A stretch of 64,000 nt of DNA from Alviniconcha marisindica (Eukaryota; Mollusca; Gastropoda; Provannidae), in the NCBI GenBank assembly GCA_018857735.1, contig JABMCL010000509.1, forward strand, positions 661,001 to 725,000, given 5' to 3'. A program made the translations under genes and the position numbers. Each line of letters opens with the position of its first letter. Position 1 is the stretch's first letter. Below are positions 22,045 through 33,090 of this stretch, piece by piece. The notes below the pieces were generated by a model, which worked only from the letters and a program-made list of their open reading frames with translations, did no database searches and was not told the origin of the DNA.

Positions 22045-22890
22045 CTACTAGCCATTTTGCAGCGACTCCCCAGAGTGACGTAGTGCGCATATGTGCACAT
22101 GATTTTCAGCGTCATGGCGACGCTTTCTGTACGACAGAAAATGCCTGTTATCGTGCATTTATAACCCTCATATCACAATTTCACCTACATCATTGTTCTC
22201 AGGAATTTTAACGGAAATCGTGTCAAAAATTACCCCAAACCTTGGACTTGGCCTTTAAAGGTAAGACTCAACTCAGTAATTCTCTACCACAGATACACTG
22301 TCGCAAAGGAATAGTCTCCCGGTGCTTCAACATCCTGGTGTCTACCTTGTAATCCTGGTGTCCACAATTGCCTAATACAGCCTCCGTTGTAATTGCAGTC
22401 TATCGCGTCTGACGTGAGCATGGGGGTTGGGGGTATATAATGTTTACTGCCCGCACCACGCTGTAGTGACCATAGACATAGTTATTGGCGAGTTCACTTT
22501 AAAGACTAGATCTGATTTCTCTCATTTGCGAGTCGAACTGAAGGCCAGACTCAGTTTCTTGTGAAGATCCGCCATTCGCGAGTTGAAATTAAGGCCAGAC
22601 TAGCTTTCTTATCAGAAGATCCGCCATTCGCCTTAATATTCGCGAGTATGAGTTACGGCGAGACTCCTTTTTGTTGTTTGAAGATTCGTCACGTGCGAGT
22701 TGAATTTAAGGTGAGACTTGGTTTCCCGTGAAGATTGGGCAGTTGTAAGTCGAAGCGAAGTCAAGATCTGTTTTTCTGTGAACATCCGCAAGTCTGCAAG
22801 TTGAAGCGAAGTTTGTTTCTTCAAAAAATCCGACCGCCATCTGTAAGTTAAAGGCAAGGCCTGCTTCCTTGTTTCAACGACTCTGACGAC

Positions 22891-23485
22891 CCACATCGCT
22901 AATGGCACGGCTATGTACGCTTTTCGCGTAGGCTATCAAGTATCGTATGCTTTCCTTGCCTGGTCAGCCTGCCGGTGGTCGATCTTTCTGTTCTCGTGTG
23001 ATTTGCAAATAATCCACCATCCGTACACGCTAACGACCTCGGGCCGTCCATTCCAAAGGGAAAAGTCGGATGTGAAGAAGCACTTTGCAGACTACAGCAT
23101 TTCCTGACAAAGCCGTTCTTTAGCCCTCGTTTTCTCCCTCACAACCAATATTGTGAAAAGCTGTTCTCTCGCAGTCATTTTTACAAGTGCAGCCTAATAC
23201 TTCCCAGGGCTGTTCTTTTTTTCTTCTTTTTTCTTTTTCTTTCTTTTTTTAAAATAATATTTTAAGACTAGCGGTATAGTTTTGTTGTTGGAAATCCAAG
23301 ATGTTTTAATCATTCCGCATAAAATCGTGGAAGAATTTGTTTTTCTTGCCTCTTCTTGAATTAGAATCCTTCTGATAAAGGTCAAAGCACTACTAAAGAC
23401 TAAAGAGCACATAAGCCATGTACACGATTCGACCAATCTTGTGTATCCGACTGAATTTTCACCTCAGTTTCATGTTTTGTTGCTG

Positions 23486-23487
<2 letters not shown>
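22891..23487. other. Unique sequence, no gene seen
   Basis: No motif recognised. A T-rich tract lies at 23215-23255. Confidence 0.5.

Positions 23488-23569
<82 letters not shown>
23488..23569. repeat. (CA)n microsatellite
   Basis: About 40 CA units, with CCACACCACAAC at the right edge. Confidence 0.97.
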
Positions 23570-24097
23570 ACACCACAACTTAGTTTTACCATACGATACT
23601 ATGTACTCTAGGAACTGGACCAATCAATGTGAAAGAAAGAAGAAAAACTACTCATAATGAAGTAAACGTACAGACTATCATTGTGCAGTATTTCGGAAGG
23701 CTCAAATGTGCTCAAAGGGCGCCCAGTACATTGCAACAGTTATGTGGATCTTATTTCTTTCTTTCTTTCTATCCTCGGATGGCCCGACAAGAAAGACACA
23801 TTACCATTGGCGTACCTTCACGTACATTACAGAAACACATACGAGTTATCACAAACACACACGTAACAGCCAGCCAGCCAGACAGACAGACAAAGGAAAC
23901 AAGTATACTATATTCCAATAATAATAATCATAAGACGAAGGAGAAGAAGAAGAAATTCTTATCAAGCGCTATCCTTTAACAGGAGTTAAACTCACGTCGC
24001 TGTACAAACATCTTATCACAAAAAACACATTAACATACATTTCAGCAAACAAAATCTTAATTATTGTAGCTTTAATTACCATTATCGCCTATCGAAG

Positions 24098-24098
<1 letters not shown>
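23570..24098. other. Unique AT-rich spacer, no gene seen
   Basis: Small simple-sequence patches (TTTC at 23755-23770, CAGC/CAGA at 23868-23894) are the only structure. Confidence 0.5.

Positions 24099-24158
<60 letters not shown>
24099..24158. repeat. (AC)n microsatellite
   Basis: Thirty pure AC units. Confidence 0.97.
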
Positions 24159-24160
<2 letters not shown>

Positions 24161-25073
24161 TCAAACACCGTTTCTGGTAATATAAGGCTTACTCTGGCTC
24201 TTGCAGATATGTAATTTATATGCAATTCTGTGTGTTTTTATAATCACCTACACAGTTGCTTTTTTTTTTTTGGGGGGGGGGGGACGAGGTTGTTGTTTTA
24301 TTTTATTTTTATTTGTTGTTGTTATTGTTGTTTTGTTGTTGTCGGTTTTGTTTCTTTGTTTGTTTTCGTTCTTCTTTTGCTTACTGTAAATACATACGTG
24401 TATTTTGCCTGCTGCGTCAATCGACCGGGTCTGGATGTGAAAATGAAGGCGTCTATCTCATTCATGTACAGCCACCTCTTTCTGCACCCCCCTCTCTCGG
24501 TCTCTCCCCCCCCCCCTCCTCCCCTTCTCTGTGTGTGTGTGTGTGTGTGTGTCCCCCCACCCCCACTCAGGCAGTCAGGTGGAATTGACTGCTGTTAGTG
24601 GAAGAGGCAGACTACCTCCAAATCCTTCCGAATCATTCAATATTAATTACCGTCGTGTCGATTTCGCCTTTATGAGATGCCACTTAGAACGTTGCCAAAC
24701 ACAGGCCAGGCGCCCAGCCGCAGTTACCGGCCCTGATTGCTCGCCGCTTTGGGTCGCCTGTGTCGCCGGAAGTGGATCTGTTGTTGTTTATGGGGCTATA
24801 GGAGGAGTATGAGAATAGAGTGCCAGAGCTGTGCGATTATTTTATGATGTAGGGGGTTGTGGTGAATGTTGATTACTTGCTTGGGATTTCCTGCCACCCA
24901 TCTTCTTCGCCGTTTATACGTCTGAAAACAATCATCGTCGGTTCAGTAACCATGGCAACCGAAGGTCACTCTACTCGGAGTAACCGAACTTTATGGCGTG
25001 AATTTGTACAGAGGCCAATAAAAATAGCGAATATAAACCATGGCAGCAATGAAAACACTTAATACAGCACGGG

Positions 25074-25074
<1 letters not shown>
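24159..25074. other. Unique sequence; T/G-rich and pyrimidine patches, possible non-coding element
   Basis: A T run into a G run (24261-24282), TTG/TTT-rich sequence to 24380, and C/GT simple sequence at 24487-24552. The stretch 24580-24830 is balanced in composition, with TCAATATTAATTACCGTCG and CTTTATGAGATGCCA. It contrasts with the surroundings, but I see no protein motif. Confidence 0.45.

Positions 25075-25143
<69 letters not shown>
25075..25143. repeat. (CT)n microsatellite
   Basis: About 34 CT units without interruption. Confidence 0.98.
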
Positions 25144-25145
<2 letters not shown>

Positions 25146-25375
25146 AACGTAATCTGCACAAATATATGTCTGAGAATAACCTTTCGTCAAATTTGGACGG
25201 ATTTGTTTGAATCACACGTTTGCCTAAAAATGTGAGTGTTGTATACATGTATACACATGAAAGAAATTTAATTCTGATGTTTCTGCACATTTGTAGGAAC
25301 TATGAAACTGCATTAATCAATTGCTTAATCGTGCTTATAATATTTGTTTGTGGTATTTCCGTGTTTATTTGTGTT

Positions 25376-25458
25376 TGTAGAATAGCAAGGACTGGCTGTT
25401 AGACAGGTCAAAACGGACCTAACGCTACTATCCTTGAGTATTAAAGTTTCGAGTTCGA

Positions 25459-25460
<2 letters not shown>
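25376..25460 (+). mobile_element. 3' end of a non-LTR retrotransposon, copy 2
   Basis: TGTAGAATAGCAAGGACTGG, CTGTTAG, then TATTAAAGTTTCGAGTTCGA and GTTCTCTC. It is collinear with 18669-18763 and, like it, passes without a break into (CT)n. The repeated TTCGAG at the tail is the likely terminal repeat of the element. No coding sequence is recognised upstream. Confidence 0.65.
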
Positions 25461-25547
<87 letters not shown>

Positions 25548-25557
25548 AACACACACA
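25461..25557. repeat. (CT)n-(CA)n compound microsatellite
   Basis: About 34 CT units then about 15 CA units (one AA slip), directly attached to the LINE-type tail. Confidence 0.97.
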
Positions 25558-25626
25558 CCGTTGATGTCTGTTGTTGTGCTGGTTGTTGCTGACGGCATAC
25601 TCCAACCCTGCATACTCAGCTGGGCA

Positions 25627-25884
25627 TGATTTCATTAACAGATGTCTGAAGGACCCGATTCCAGTAACGGATGTCTGAAGGACCCGATTCCAGTAACGGA
25701 TGTCTGAAGGACTCGATTCCAGTAACGGATGTCTGAAGGTCACTATTCCAATAACTGATGCCTGAGGGACATGATTCCACTAACGGATGTCTCAAGGACA
25801 CTGTTCCAATAACGGCTGTCTCAAGGACACTATTCCAGTAACGTATCTCTCAAGGACACTATTCCAGTAACGGCTGTCTCAAGA
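25627..25884. repeat. 29-bp minisatellite
   Basis: About nine copies of a unit with ATTCCAGTAACGGATGTCTG then AAGGACCCG. Left copies are nearly identical. Right copies vary (ACACTATTCC, GGCTGTCTCAAGG). Confidence 0.95.
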
Positions 25885-26059
25885 CCGTGGGAATGAGAAT
25901 GTGCTGCACTGCTCTGCTGGGCTTAGTTATTCCTAAGCTAGACACAATTTGTGTTCATTTTTTGATCCGGTTTCCTGTCGACACGACAGCTTAATGTATG
26001 ACCTTGGTCTTTTAGAAGTTCTTCCCTGTGCGTATGTATGAAAATGCCTGGCCACGTCC

Positions 26060-26197
26060 GTCACTGATGATATATCAATGCGTGGCGTGTGTCTAGTGCT
26101 GGGGAGTCACTGATGATATATCAATGTGTGGTGTGTGTCTAGTGCTGGGGAGTCACTGATGATATATCAATCTGTGGCGTGTGTCTAGTGCTGGGGA
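26060..26197. repeat. 46-bp tandem repeat, three copies
   Basis: GTCACTGATGATATATCAAT begins at 26060, 26106 and 26152 exactly 46 bp apart. A fourth start (GTGACTG) at 26198 then diverges. Confidence 0.95.
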
Positions 26198-26253
26198 GTG
26201 ACTGTTGCGAGGATATGGCATGGAGGATTGGAGGAGCGGCTACTATTTCTTGC

Positions 26254-26277
26254 ATTGTAGGTGACGTGTGTGTGTGT

Positions 26278-26360
<83 letters not shown>

Positions 26361-26365
26361 TGTGT

Positions 26366-26396
<31 letters not shown>
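26254..26396. repeat. (GT)n microsatellite with interruptions
   Basis: About 140 bp of GT broken by GAGTG near 26282, TCTG near 26360 and a GGTG slip near 26367. Confidence 0.96.
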
Positions 26397-26398
<2 letters not shown>

Positions 26399-28249
26399 GA
26401 GTGGGTGAGGGGGTCCTGCGTGTGTGTGTGTTTTGACAATTGACAGATACGGAAGAAATATATTCTAACGGCTAAGCAATTTGAACTGAAGATCAAGATG
26501 GCGCGGTAGGAGCAAGAACAATGTCGGCCCGGATGACAGTTGACAGCTACGGTTCCAACAGATGCATTTTACTAGCTAGGGATTTAGGTTCAAGGACGAC
26601 TGAACAACAAGTTCTCGTGGACAGAGCAAAAGACTGCCGGGATCACAGTACAGTTGACAGTCGCGAAAGAAACGTGTTTAACTGGTTACACGTGTTACGT
26701 TGATCAACGACTAAAGAATACGCCCTTGTGGATAGAGCTGGAGGTGGGGTGACAGCTGACAGTTACAGAAGGAAGGTATTCGATTGGCTGGTCTCGTGAA
26801 TTAAACTAACATCCGCGGAGCAGGTTCTCGTGGACGGAGCGAACCGAGATACTGTGCAAGGCAGCGCCTGCTGCGGAAGGCAGGAGCAAGCTATCTGACA
26901 GTCAGGGAAGCAAGCGATTACTCTGGACAGAGACACGTTGCTCACACAGGTCGATCACCTCCCGGAGCGAACACGCCTATCGACAGCCAACACTGGGGAT
27001 TTTCTTTTTTCTTTTTTTCTCATAGTATTTACATGTGTGACCCAAATGGGTCAAATGGGTACCCTCCCCCCCCCACCCCATCCCCACCAACCACCCCGCC
27101 TCCCATCCGCTCCCCTCCGATCGACGGACACCGCAGAGGTCTTATCACCGGAAATAATTGATTGGATGAAAACGATTTGGAAACGAATGTTGTCTTACTT
27201 GTGTTGTTGCTATCCCTGCTTCTAGCATCATCATCTTGCTATCGCTTACCGACTAACGACGATAATAATGTTGATGGTGATGAGGATGTCGTTTCTGTTG
27301 CCGATTTTGGTTCTGCCCGTCGATTTCTTTTATACGAGTCTAAGTTTTTTGTTTTTTGTTTTGTTTTTGTTACAGTTTAATTACGGTTTCTGGGTCGATT
27401 CCAGTTTAACGCTGCTCTACAAATGACAAAAGAAAATAGGCCAACGTCGATCAACATTTCAATTAAATTGCTGTAGCTGTTGCTGCTGTTGGTGGTGGTG
27501 ATGATGGCCAGTGGTGATAATGGTGGTTTTATGACTACTTTTTTCTACGTTGCCTTTAAGAAACACCTAGACCTGTAAAAAATATTACATAAAAATTCAA
27601 TTTCCAGTTTCGGGACAGTTAGCTCATTTGCGCATGTCTAGTCTGTGTAAACTGCAACTGAGAACGGTTTGAGTTTTCTGATGGTGGTGACCTTTCTACA
27701 CTTTGTGTCTGTGCCAGAAGATGGCTTTGTGATGGAGCGCAGCAGACGTCCTCTGATTAAACTTTTATTGGATTTCTCAAACCTTGCCAACGCCCCTGCC
27801 TTCTTCCCCCATCCCATTATTATTTTGGCAGAAATAGAAAGGCCCCAGAGTTTCGGGCTACGGAAGTGCTATCTAATCTTGTTTACTGCTCCGAAACAGG
27901 CGGATATGATTTTTTGTTCTTTCGGGCTTTGAAAATGTACTGTGGTCTGACATGCCAACGTGCCTGTAAACACCCAGCATGAGGAAGGGCAGCACAAAAA
28001 GCAGACTGCCTGCAGTGTCATTGAAAGCGGACATAGATTATCCCTATTGCCATCCGGGTGGGGAGATGAGGAGGTAAAAGATTGTCCTGGCGCCGACTGC
28101 ATGATTAGCTGGCCACGTGCGTCACAGCCCGGTCCCGGACAGTGTGCAAAGTGATCACAGCTAGTTCAAAGGGAAGCAGACGCAATTCACACCGACACGT
28201 AACACAATTCGCAAAATGGACATAAAATAAGATGCAAAAACAAAATACA

Positions 28250-28250
<1 letters not shown>
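26397..28250. other. Unique sequence, no convincing gene
   Basis: 26470-26930 contains loosely repeated phrases (CAGTTGACAG, GACAGCTGACAGTTACAG, TTCTCGTGGACRGAGC), suggesting an old repeat of about 110-130 bp. 27060-27120 is C-rich. 27200-27540 has ATG/GTT-rich simple stretches. The 27669-27932 frame has no recognised domain, and no splice structure is evident. Confidence 0.45.
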
Positions 28251-28332
<82 letters not shown>

Positions 28333-28364
28333 AGAGAGAGAGAGAGAGAGAGAGAAGAACACAA

Positions 28365-28421
<57 letters not shown>
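28251..28421. repeat. (TG)n-(GA)n-(CA)n compound microsatellite
   Basis: About 40 TG units, about 13 GA units, a 13-bp bridge, then about 27 CA units. TG followed by CA gives self-complementary arms that could fold back over the GA spacer. Confidence 0.96.
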
Positions 28422-28424
<3 letters not shown>

Positions 28425-28595
28425 TTCATAACAAATCAACAGTTCGGTCGGACTCAAGCTATGTTTGGCACGTAGCTTCGTTCCTACGATCAAAGTATCA
28501 AACCATAAAGACAACAGTCTCTGGTTTCAAAACCTCTTACATCTTATCATCTCAGGTATGTTATCTTCAAAACCGCTATACTTTCTAGTTTCGCG

Positions 28596-28617
28596 TATCG
28601 TGTGTGTAAGTGTGTGA

Positions 28618-28711
<94 letters not shown>

Positions 28712-28717
28712 TGTGTG

Positions 28718-28749
<32 letters not shown>

Positions 28750-28810
28750 TGTGTGTGTTGAATCTTGAAAACATGTACATTTAAAGAAAACACACACACA
28801 CACAATTTAA

Positions 28811-28896
<86 letters not shown>
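28596..28896. repeat. (GT)n-(GTGC)n followed by (CA)n
   Basis: GT units change to about 25 GTGC tetranucleotides (28652-28750, one CTGTGT slip) and back to GT. After 35 bp come CA tracts at 28791-28804 and 28817-28896. AATTTAAAGAAAACACAC is duplicated at the junction. Again the arms are complementary. Confidence 0.95.
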
Positions 28897-28900
<4 letters not shown>

Positions 28901-29572
28901 CGTATACCCGGGCAATGGGACTGAAGAAAAGGTTTTTGAAAAGAGAAAGGTTTTCAAAAAAAGATTTAAATGATTAAAACAGCACCTAACATTTTCATGT
29001 AATTCGATTTGAACAGTATACAGAAAAACAAAAACCAGGTACGAACGCCAAACAAAGATACATACAATCGAATTTTTCATTCGCTGCTGTTGTCTGACAT
29101 CAGGATGATGTATTTCAGATTTTTGTTTTTCATGTAGGCTTATCAGAAATTACACCGTCAGTTTCTGGGACTCTCGCACCACGCTTTGTAATTGGTCTCT
29201 AAACTGAGTTTGTCTTCAAGACGGTTCTTAGAAAGTTCTGTTTGATTTTCTTTGTAACAGTCTTTGTGCAGTAACACTACAGCAGAACTTTTTCTCGTGT
29301 TGCAATCAGTCGCCCAATAACTTCCTTCATAGTCCCGTGTGTGCATGCCATTGAGAGCAGTATGGATTAAAACCTGTCTGAAGCACGGGGTAGGAGAGAG
29401 GGGGAAAAGTCAAACAATGTTTGCACGTGGGATGAACTGCCTAGGGGGAGCTGTTTGCTGTCCAATAAAGTTTTTTCGATATGTCTGCGATAGGTCTGGG
29501 AGAGGAGTAACCAGTCCAATCTCTGCGGGATATGATGTCTCTGCCTGTGTCTGTCTGTATGTCTGTCTCTGC
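28897..29572. other. Unique sequence, no gene seen
   Basis: A short inverted pair AGAAAAGGTTTTTGAAAAG / GAAAGGTTTTCAAAAA lies at 28925-28965. No coding motif recognised. Confidence 0.5.
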
Positions 29573-29778
<206 letters not shown>

Positions 29779-29779
<1 letters not shown>

Positions 29780-30548
29780 ATATATATAAAACTGGTAAAA
29801 ATCAAAGAAAAACAAGTTGGCATACAAGTTCCCAAATTTTCGGCTGACGCCTTCCTCGGGGGATTATTCTCAACAACTGAACGTGGGTAAAAACACAGTT
29901 CAGACAACGATTCTAAAATACCAGATGACTAAAACTCGACGACTAAGACCGAATTTAAGTTCACAAAGAGTCCAACTCGGCTTGTGAATCGTACCCCCCC
30001 CCCCATGTTTTACACTGACGCACACACACTTCCCTCACCCACTCCCATGACCCCTTTCTATATCGTGCTATCCGTCTCTGCCCCCTTCCTTTGTTGTTTC
30101 TTTCTATCCTCCAAGCCCTCTGTCTGTGTCTCTCTATATCCGTTAGTCTCTCTTTCTCTTCCCCCCCCCCTCCCCCGTTGTGATTGAGTATTTCTGTTCA
30201 CCCCACCCTCTCCTGGGAAGTTCAGGTCTGGATAAACTGCAAGCACGTCTTGTATTGATTTCACGGACTGCATGTCAACACAAAAAATGCTCACATTAGA
30301 ATTCCAAACGTTTACAAAAAAACAGCCTGTCTCTGTTTTGTAGATATGCTGTTTGTGCTTGAACTTTAACAAACAGTTCTTTTCATTGGCAGTATTTGTA
30401 AATAAACATTATTTGTGAATGATGTATGGGGAACAAAGAACCAACTAAAATGCATCTTTTTCCTCCTATTGATGCTGTTCGCGAAAAAACATTTTTAATT
30501 TGTAAATAGTGTTAAAGACACCTCCTCTCCTCTATGGAGAGGAGTATT
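29779..30548. other. Unique sequence, no gene seen
   Basis: Contains a C run at 29995-30004 and a pyrimidine-rich stretch at 30085-30175. No coding motif recognised. Confidence 0.5.
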
Positions 30549-30640
30549 TAACAAACAGACAAACAGGCAAACAGACAGACAGGCAGAGGTACGAACAATC
30601 AGACAGATAAACGGACAGAAACATACTGACCGACAGGTAA
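30549..30640. repeat. CAGA-type repeat, relative of the 31.4-kb array
   Basis: CAAACAGACAAACAGGC, GCAGAGGTACGAACAATCAG and AGACAGATAAAC match units of the array at 31385-31745. Confidence 0.75.
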
Positions 30641-30711
30641 ACGTACGTTTCTAGTCTGTCCTGTTTGCCCGTGTCTGTCTGCGTGCCTACTGCCTGCATA
30701 TCTGTCAGTCT

Positions 30712-30716
<5 letters not shown>

Positions 30717-30785
<69 letters not shown>

Positions 30786-30972
30786 CTCCCCCCCTCTCTC
30801 TCTGACAACAGATTGGCAGACTGAGGCCTCCCCGAAAGTCTGATTAAACTGCAGGCCGGTAGTATCATCCGATGGCCTGAATACAAAGGTGCCGGAGAGA
30901 GACGGGGGAGACACTGAGAGAGACATACAGAGAGAGAGAGAGAGAGACATACAGAGAGAGAGAGAGAGAGAT
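30717..30972. repeat. (CT)n tract and (GA)n tracts in opposite orientation
   Basis: CT at 30717-30782 (then C/T mix to 30800). After about 105 bp come GAGA tracts at 30905-30972 containing two copies of AGAGACATACAGAGAGAG. The intervening part includes GACTGAGGCCTCCCCGAAAG. Confidence 0.93.
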
Positions 30973-31384
30973 TCCGGAACATTATGCCGTCCCCTGACCA
31001 ATAAATCAAAGTTGTTAGTCGATCCTCTCTCTCTTCAAACGTGGAAACAGTGCCACAGGAAATCAAAATTCGGCCCGCACAAAAAAGCCCCCCTCCCCTC
31101 TCCCCCTTCTGTCCCCTACGCCTCCTCCCTAATTGAAACGGTCAAAAAGAACGTTAATGGCACTACAGAGATCGGGTCTGGAGCGGCTAACTGAATGACA
31201 GACGGTCTCAAACCGCCCTTTCTTTGCACTGTGGTGTTGACCTAGAGTCTGCTGTGACTCAGCAAAGCCTCTGCACAGTCCCGCCCTCCAGTCAGTGACA
31301 AAATCAGGAAGGAATTAAAATTAGCCGTGCTGTCAAAAATAAACAATAAAAGAAAACAGAACGACTACAACTGTGAAAATGCAC
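30973..31384. other. Unique spacer, no gene seen
   Basis: About 410 bp of ordinary composition with a C-rich patch near 31085-31105. Confidence 0.5.
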
Positions 31385-31745
31385 GCTGACAGACATGCAG
31401 AGGTATGGACAATCAGGCAGGCAAACAGACAGACAGGCAGAGGTACGGACAATCAGGCAGATAAACAGACAGAAACATACTGACAGACTGGTACAAGTAC
31501 AGATAATCAGACAGGCAAACAGACATACTGATAGACAGGCAAGATACGGATAGTCAAACAGATACATGCTGACAGAGAAGCAGAGGTATGGACAATCAGA
31601 CAGGCAAAGAAACAGACAGACAGCGGTATGGACAATCAGACAGGCAAACAGACAGGCATACTGACAATTAGGCAGCGGTATGGACAATCAGACAGGCAAA
31701 CAGACAGAGAGATACTGACAGGCAGATAGGCAAGCAGGCAGAAAG
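31385..31745. repeat. Higher-order CAGA-derived tandem repeat (about 50-60 bp unit)
   Basis: Six to seven diverged copies of a unit with GCAGAGGTATGGACAATCAG then ACAGGCAAACAGACAG. The unit is built from CAGA tetranucleotides and has become the longer period. It yields a false cysteine/leucine-rich ORF on the minus strand. Confidence 0.9.
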
Positions 31746-31787
31746 ATATAGATCTCTAAGAGAGAGTAGGGAAGAAAGAGAGAGAGG

Positions 31788-31790
<3 letters not shown>

Positions 31791-31886
<96 letters not shown>

Positions 31887-31940
31887 GTGTCCGTGTCTCT
31901 GTGTGTATGTGTGTGTGTCCGTGTCTCTGTGTGAATAGAT
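31791..31940. repeat. (GT)n microsatellite with GTCC variants
   Basis: About 46 GT units with one GTTG slip at 31824, then GTCCGTGTCCGTGTCTC and a related stretch to 31932. Confidence 0.95.
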
Positions 31941-32037
31941 GGGCAAAAATATAGCGAGATATGACTGAGGAGGATAAGAAAGAAAATTTAGCGATTCGTT
32001 TAATACAGTCCCTTTGTCGTGTACAGGGCCGTTCATT

Positions 32038-32795
32038 CACCTGTCCGTGGACCCATCAGAAATTAGGGAGTTAAACTGGACCACCCATCCCAAGCTCCCC
32101 ACAGTGTTGACCACCCTTTCACCTGTCCGTGGACCCATCAGAAATTAGGGAGTTAAACTGGACCACCCATCCCCAGCTCCCCACAGTGTTGACCACCCTT
32201 TCACCTGTCCGTGGACCCATCAGGAATTAGGGAGTTAAACTGGACCACCCATCCCCAGCTCCCCACAGTGTTGACCACCCTTTCACCTGTCCGTGGACCC
32301 ATCAGAAATTAGGGAGTTAAACTGGACCACCCATCCCCAGCTCCCCACAGTGTTGACCACCCTTTCACCTGTCCGTGGACCCATCAGGAATTAGGGAGTT
32401 AAACTGGACCACCCATCCCCAGCTCCCCACAGTGTTGACCACCCTTTCACCTGTCCGTGGACCCATCAGGAATTAGGGAGTTAAACTGGACCACCCATCC
32501 CCAGCTCCCCACAGTGTTGACCACCCTTTCACCTGTCCGTGGACCCATCAGGAATTAGGGAGTTAAACTGGACCACCCATCCCCAGCTCCCCACAGTGTT
32601 GACCACCCTTTCACCTGTCCGTGGACCCATCAGGAATTAGGGAGTTAAACTGGACCACCCATCCCCAGCTCCCCACAGTGTTGACCACCCTTTCACCTGT
32701 CCGTGGACCCATCAGGAATTAGGGAGTTAAACTGGACCACCCATCCCCAGCTCCCCACAGCGTTGACCACCTTTTCACCTGTCCATGGACCCACT
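32038..32795. repeat. 82-bp minisatellite, nine full copies
   Basis: Copies start at 32038 and every 82 bp to 32694, with a tenth partial from 32776. The unit begins CACCTGTCCGTGGACCCATC and contains AATTAGGGAGTTAAACTGG and CCCCAGCTCCCCACAGTG. Only a few positions vary (CAGAAATT/CAGGAATT, CCCAAGC/CCCCAGC), so the array is young or well homogenised. Confidence 0.98.
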
Positions 32796-33090
32796 GGGCC
32801 CTTACTCCCCCTTTTTGTCACCCTTTCTCTATGACCCAGTCGGGGTCCCTACATTCCCTAAACAGCCTCTTTGTCGCGAAACGGACCACTCTCTTCCTGT
32901 CTGATTACCCACCAGGCCCCATCGGGGCTCAAATGGGCTCCTGTTTCGCCTTGTCCCTGGCCCCAAACCCACACCTTATTTGTCACGAAGTGAGCCATCC
33001 TTTTCCAGTCAGCGGATCCGTCCCAGCCCTACCAGGGTTCATGCTAGGCCCCTTACTGGCGGTTCCTAACCCTTCTCCAAACACAGCCAC
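32796..33090. repeat. Decayed flank of the 82-bp array
   Basis: ACCCACTGGGCCC, ACCCAGTCGGGGTCC and TTACCCACCAGGCCCCATCG, with TTTGTCGCGAAACGGACCAC and TTTGTCACGAAGTGAGCCA, repeat the general wording of the unit at roughly its spacing. They are therefore likely older diverged copies. The 88-residue frame at 32831-33097 is probably not a gene. Confidence 0.6.

Larger units (their letters stand above)
20547..22254 (+). mobile_element. Kolobok-like DNA transposon, non-autonomous
   Basis: 1,708 bp. Terminal inverted repeats are AGGAAAAGTCCAAGGTTT at 20547 and, on the minus strand from 22254, AGGCCAAGTCCAAGGTTT (16 of 18 identical). TTAA borders both ends (20543-20546 and 22255-22258). Removing the element with one TTAA gives GTCAGTTAAAGGTAAGACTC, which fits the surrounding 47-bp units (compare AAGTTAAAGGCAAGGC near 22846). 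TTAA duplication, AGG ends and an encoded THAP protein are the features described for the Kolobok superfamily. The only recognisable protein is the THAP domain. No transposase core is present, so the copy depends on a helper. A piggyBac origin also gives TTAA but does not use THAP. Confidence 0.78.
19805..22890. repeat. 47-bp tandem array with decayed flanks, split by a transposon
   Basis: Units contain TTGTAAACATCCATAACTGA then CGAGTTGTAAAGACGAAGCT. Seven highly similar copies lie at 19805-20150. Degenerate copies follow to 20542, including a poly-G run at 20221-20243. After the DNA transposon (20547-22254), similarly degenerate units resume at about 22480-22890 (TCTTGTGAAGATCCGCCATT, GCGAGTTGAA). 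Identity is high at the left edge and falls away to the right. This gradient is consistent with recent local homogenisation beside an old array. Confidence 0.85.

Noticed and set aside
20547..22254. P-element or piggyBac assignment for the THAP-bearing transposon
   Set aside because: P elements make 8-bp duplications and have different ends. piggyBac uses TTAA but lacks THAP. TTAA with AGG ends and THAP fits Kolobok better.
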